A stretch of 64,000 bases of DNA, from assembly GCF_015477775.1 (NCBI RefSeq), contig NZ_JADLQO010000009.1:124001-188000 (forward strand), read 5' to 3'. This document shows, one piece after another, positions 61,250-64,000 of this stretch. The notes beneath the pieces are model-generated. The model was not told the DNA's origin. It searched no databases and saw nothing but the letters and a program-made list of their open reading frames with translations. The position numbers and the translations under genes were made by a program. The stretch comes from Nocardia abscessus. GTDB lineage: Bacteria > Actinomycetota > Actinomycetes > Mycobacteriales > Mycobacteriaceae. The first letter of the stretch is position 1, and every line of letters begins with the position of its first letter.

Positions 61250-61513
61250 ATGAATGAATCCGATGCTGTGACACAACGGGTGCTCGCGATATTCTCGCGT
61301 GGACTTCGGGCGGTCGAAATAGACCCCGACACACCCTTGCTGGATTATGGCTTGGACTCGGTGCGGTCGGTGGAGTTGGTGGTCGAGCTCGAGCGGGAGT
61401 TCGAAATCGCGATCTCCGACGAGGAGGCGGCGACACTGCACACCGCGCGCGAGGTGATCGCGTGTGTGACAGCGAAGACGGCCCGCGTTGCGCGGGTCAA
61501 GGCGCGAGCGTGA
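61250..61513 (+). CDS. Free-standing acyl carrier protein
   Basis: An 87-residue ACP. The phosphopantetheine attachment site is Ser37 in LDYGLDSVRSVELVVELE, flanked by the normal helices; the C-terminal EVIACVTAKTARVARVKARA is a basic tail. It is not part of the fatty-acid synthase set. GGAGGAGG lies upstream of ATG 61250. Its stop overlaps the GTG of the fused aminotransferase/reductase gene (GTGA), so it very likely carries that enzyme's substrate. Confidence 0.9.
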   Translation: MNESDAVTQRVLAIFSRGLRAVEIDPDTPLLDYGLDSVRSVELVVELEREFEIAISDEEAATLHTAREVIACVTAKTARVARVKARA

Positions 61514-64000
61514 CCGCGCGTACCGGACGGCAGGAACATATGCCGCCCACCGAATCGGACACCTTCGACGATTTCGCCGAGTACAACCGTCCTGGCCTGG
61601 CCCGACTGCTACGAGCCTGCCACCTGGACGTGGTCTATACCGCCGCCGAGGGCGACTATCTCGTCTGCGCCGACGGCACCCGGGTTCTCGATCTGGTCGG
61701 CGGCTTCGGCGCCGCACTGTTCGGGCACAACCATCCGGCGCTGGTGCGGGCTGCGACGGCGACGCTGAACCAGCAGGTGCCATTCGTGGCGCAGGGCAGT
61801 GTCCGGCCCGGTGTCGCGCGGTTGGCGCGGCGGCTGTCCGAGTCGGTCGGCGCGCGCACCGGCCGGGAGTACGTGGTGACTTTCGGTTCCACCGGGGCCG
61901 ACGCGGTCGAGGCAGCGATACGGCACGCCGCGGTCGCGCACGCACGCGCCCTGTCGGAGTTGGACGCCGAGATGCGGCGGACGCTGCGTCGGCTCCGGCG
62001 CGACCGCCTGCACGACGTGCGCCCGTCCGCGCCCACCGCAGACCCGGAGATGCGGACCGCCGCGGCCGTGCTCACCGAGTCGCTGGACCGCATCGCGCGG
62101 CTGCGCGAGCGCGGACCGGTGTTCGTCTCACTCGCGGGCGCGTTCCACGGAAAGAGCGTGGGCGCCTTCGCGCTCACCGAACACGCCGATACGCCGACCG
62201 ACTTCGTCGTGCCCGGCCCGGAGCGGCGACGGCTCGCTACCTGGGCACCGGACGAGGTGGCGAGCGCGTTCGCGGACGAGCTGTGCACTGTGGGCGTCAT
62301 CGGCTTCGGCTCCGACGGTGCGCCCGTACGCACCTGGCGGCATCTGTCGCCCGTCGCGGCGGTGTTCGCCGAGCCGGTGCAGGGTGAAGGTGGCGTGCGT
62401 GAAGTTCCCGCCGAAACCCTGCTGGCCCTGCGCGAACTCGCGGATCGGCACGCGGCGGCGTTGGTCTTCGACGAGATCCAATGCGGCATGGGCCGAACCG
62501 GCACGTTCCTGGCGTCGGCGCCGTCGGGTGTGCGCGCGGACTACTACCTGATGTCGAAATCGCTCGGCGGCGGACTGGTCAAGATCGCCGCGCTGCTGGT
62601 GGACCGCACGCACTCCGTCGCCGACTTCGGCCGCTACCACACCTCCACCTTCGCCGACGACGAACTGTCCGCGACGGTCGCGGATGCCGCGCTGGACTTG
62701 TTGCGCGACAACCAGATCCGGATCAGCGACGCGGGTGCGCGGCTACGGTCGCGGCTGGACGAGGTGGCCCGTCGCTGGCCGCGGGAGATCGTTGCGGTGC
62801 GTGGGCGCGGCCTCCTTCAAGGCGTGGAGCTGCGGGCGCCGCAGCCGGAATCGGCGCTGCTGCGCGAGATCTGCGCGCCCGACATGTTCGGCTACGCGGT
62901 AGCCGGATACCTGCTGCACCGGCACGCGATCCGCATGTTGCCCACCCTCTCGGCGCCCACGACGCTGCGGGTCCAGCCCTCGGCCTTCGTCACCGAAGCC
63001 GATATGGGGCGGCTGACGGAAGCGTTGGACGACGTCGCCGCACTGCTGCACCGCGGCCGCTACGACCGGCTGCTGGCGCACCTGGCGGCCCCGGTCACCA
63101 CGAAAACCACTGCGTCGGACCGCACTCCGCTGCCGCGGCGGGCCGACACCCCACCGGCGCGGGACCCGCGCGCGCCGCTGCGAGTGGCGTTCCTGGCGAA
63201 CCTGCCCGAGACCGGGGATCTACGCCGGTTGGCCCCCGAGCTGGAGAGCTGGACCGACCCGGAATTCGCCGCCCTGTTCGAACGTCTGCGCACCGTGGCC
63301 GATCCGTTCGAGCTGACCAGGCAGACGATCTCCGCACCGAACGGCGCCGAGGTCGAGATGCTGTTGCTCGCGCTGCCGCTGACAGCCGAGCAGATCGTCG
63401 CGCATCAGCGTGCCGGTGAGCGGACCTATCTGCGCGAACTGGTGTGGCACGCGGTGGAACAGGCGATCGCGGCCGGGGCCACGGTGATCGGTCTGGGCGG
63501 TTACACGTCGATCGTCACCGATGCCGCTCGCGAGGTGGCGGAAGACACCGTCACGGTCACCTCCGGCAATGCGCTCACCGCGGCCTGCGCCTACGAGGTG
63601 CTCAGCGCCGAACTGGCCGCACTCCCGCCGGGACAGCGGCGGGTCGGCGTCCTCGGCGCACTCGGCAATATCGGCGCGGTCATGGCCGAACTGCTCGCCC
63701 CGCTCGCCGACTCGCTGGTCCTGGTGGGCAGGTCCGGCGCAGAGACACGCCTGCGTCGAGTGGCCGGCGGACTGCCCGGCGAGGTCGTCGTGAGCGAGGA
63801 TCTGGCCGCCCTACGGGACTGCCGGGTCGTGGTGACCGCGACCAACTCGGCGGAGCCGCTGATCACCGCCCGGCATCTCGCCGCCGATCACCGGGTGCTG
63901 ATCTGCGATCTGGCCGTACCGGGGGACGTGGACCCGGCGGTCGCCGAGCATCCGCACCTCACCCTGCTCGACGGCGGCCGCATGGCGCTGCCGCTGGGCC
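61510..64000 (+). CDS. Class-III aminotransferase/acyl-ACP reductase fusion, partial
   Basis: At least 830 residues, running off the right edge. Residues 15-520 are a fold-type I class-III aminotransferase: LDLVGGFGAALFGHNHPALV, TFGSTGADAVEAAIRHAAV, AGAFHGKSVGAFALTE, LVFDEIQCGMGRTG with Asp321, and the PLP lysine Lys350 in YLMSKSLGGGLVKI. After a proline-rich linker (530-556) a second domain begins at VAFLANLPETGDLRR and resembles cyanobacterial acyl-ACP reductase: LVWHAVEQAIAAGATVIGLG and GYTSIV, TSGNALTAACAYEV, nucleotide loop VLGALGNIGAVMAELL (from 714), then LICDLAVPGDVDPAVAEHPH and LLDGGRMALPLG. The catalytic Cys of reductases lies just past this point, outside the window. Expected reaction: NAD(P)H reduction of an acyl-ACP to an aldehyde, then transamination to an amine. 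GTG 61510 or ATG 61540. Confidence 0.85.
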   Translation, partial: MTARTGRQEHMPPTESDTFDDFAEYNRPGLARLLRACHLDVVYTAAEGDYLVCADGTRVLDLVGGFGAALFGHNHPALVRAATATLNQQVPFVAQGSVRPGVARLARRLSESVGARTGREYVVTFGSTGADAVEAAIRHAAVAHARALSELDAEMRRTLRRLRRDRLHDVRPSAPTADPEMRTAAAVLTESLDRIARLRERGPVFVSLAGAFHGKSVGAFALTEHADTPTDFVVPGPERRRLATWAPDEVASAFADELCTVGVIGFGSDGAPVRTWRHLSPVAAVFAEPVQGEGGVREVPAETLLALRELADRHAAALVFDEIQCGMGRTGTFLASAPSGVRADYYLMSKSLGGGLVKIAALLVDRTHSVADFGRYHTSTFADDELSATVADAALDLLRDNQIRISDAGARLRSRLDEVARRWPREIVAVRGRGLLQGVELRAPQPESALLREICAPDMFGYAVAGYLLHRHAIRMLPTLSAPTTLRVQPSAFVTEADMGRLTEALDDVAALLHRGRYDRLLAHLAAPVTTKTTASDRTPLPRRADTPPARDPRAPLRVAFLANLPETGDLRRLAPELESWTDPEFAALFERLRTVADPFELTRQTISAPNGAEVEMLLLALPLTAEQIVAHQRAGERTYLRELVWHAVEQAIAAGATVIGLGGYTSIVTDAAREVAEDTVTVTSGNALTAACAYEVLSAELAALPPGQRRVGVLGALGNIGAVMAELLAPLADSLVLVGRSGAETRLRRVAGGLPGEVVVSEDLAALRDCRVVVTATNSAEPLITARHLAADHRVLICDLAVPGDVDPAVAEHPHLTLLDGGRMALPLG

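Noticed and set aside
1..64000. tRNA, rRNA, CRISPR array, replication origin or prophage
   Set aside because: No clover-leaf or rRNA-like stretch, no regularly spaced repeats, no DnaA-box cluster and no phage structural genes were seen; the LysM proteins alone do not make a prophage.

Overview
The window is high-GC actinobacterial DNA, most likely from Nocardia or a close relative in the Mycobacteriales. The evidence is gene content: a complete conservon (sensor kinase, roadblock, DUF742 and GTPase genes), a copper-type lpqS-cysK2-MFS operon like the one in Mycobacterium tuberculosis, a double-FHA ABC transporter like Rv1747, an F420-type luciferase-like oxidoreductase, many TetR regulators, a GabD2-type dehydrogenase and frequent GTG starts. 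I see no rRNA, tRNA or CRISPR array.

Layout. 1-3.8 kb: an XRE/nSTAND ATPase running off the left edge, divergent from a two-gene operon of a PaaK-like adenylating enzyme and a ThiF/E1-like protein. 3.8-8.4 kb: a response-regulator-like gene and the conservon cvnABCD. 8.6-12 kb: gabD2, a DUF779 gene and a GAF regulator. 12-17.5 kb: small metabolic and regulatory genes, including a TetR gene divergent from an SDR reductase with a perfect operator palindrome between them. 17.5-18.6 kb: a decayed patch with a PIN toxin broken by a stop codon and an IclR remnant. 18.6-21.8 kb: the copper operon under a CsoR/RicR-like box. 22.5-25.4 kb: a TetR gene with a 13-bp inverted repeat facing a Rieske oxygenase and a DapB-like oxidoreductase. 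25.4-26.8 kb: an intact IS256-family element with an 8-bp target duplication. 26.8-30.6 kb: TetR, a secreted SRPBCC protein, a lipase and a VanY-like anchored protein. 30.7-40.6 kb: the FHA-ABC transporter, an ADP-ribosylglycohydrolase pseudogene, a DUF4236 gene and a 1,826-residue single-chain acyl-CoA carboxylase.

42.8-45.5 kb is the ruin of an L-rhamnose pathway: a mutarotase/rhamnulokinase deletion chimaera, an intact lldD and a frameshifted LacI regulator. 45.5-49.2 kb holds a duplicated-motif mini-protein, two LysM proteins without signal peptides and a 624-residue membrane protein of unknown function behind palindromic sites. 49.4-60.4 kb is ordinary metabolism and regulation (PucR-like regulators, long-form GAPDH, SMI1/KNR4-like protein, alpha/beta hydrolase without its nucleophile, TraR zinc finger, LysR with a YeiH exporter). 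At 60.4-64 kb an AT-richer leader with an ARE-like palindrome precedes the start of what looks like a biosynthetic cluster: a free-standing acyl carrier protein translationally coupled to a fusion of class-III aminotransferase and acyl-ACP reductase. That fusion, cut by the right edge, predicts reductive release of an ACP-bound acyl chain to an aldehyde and its conversion to an amine. It is the strongest candidate here for an undescribed system.
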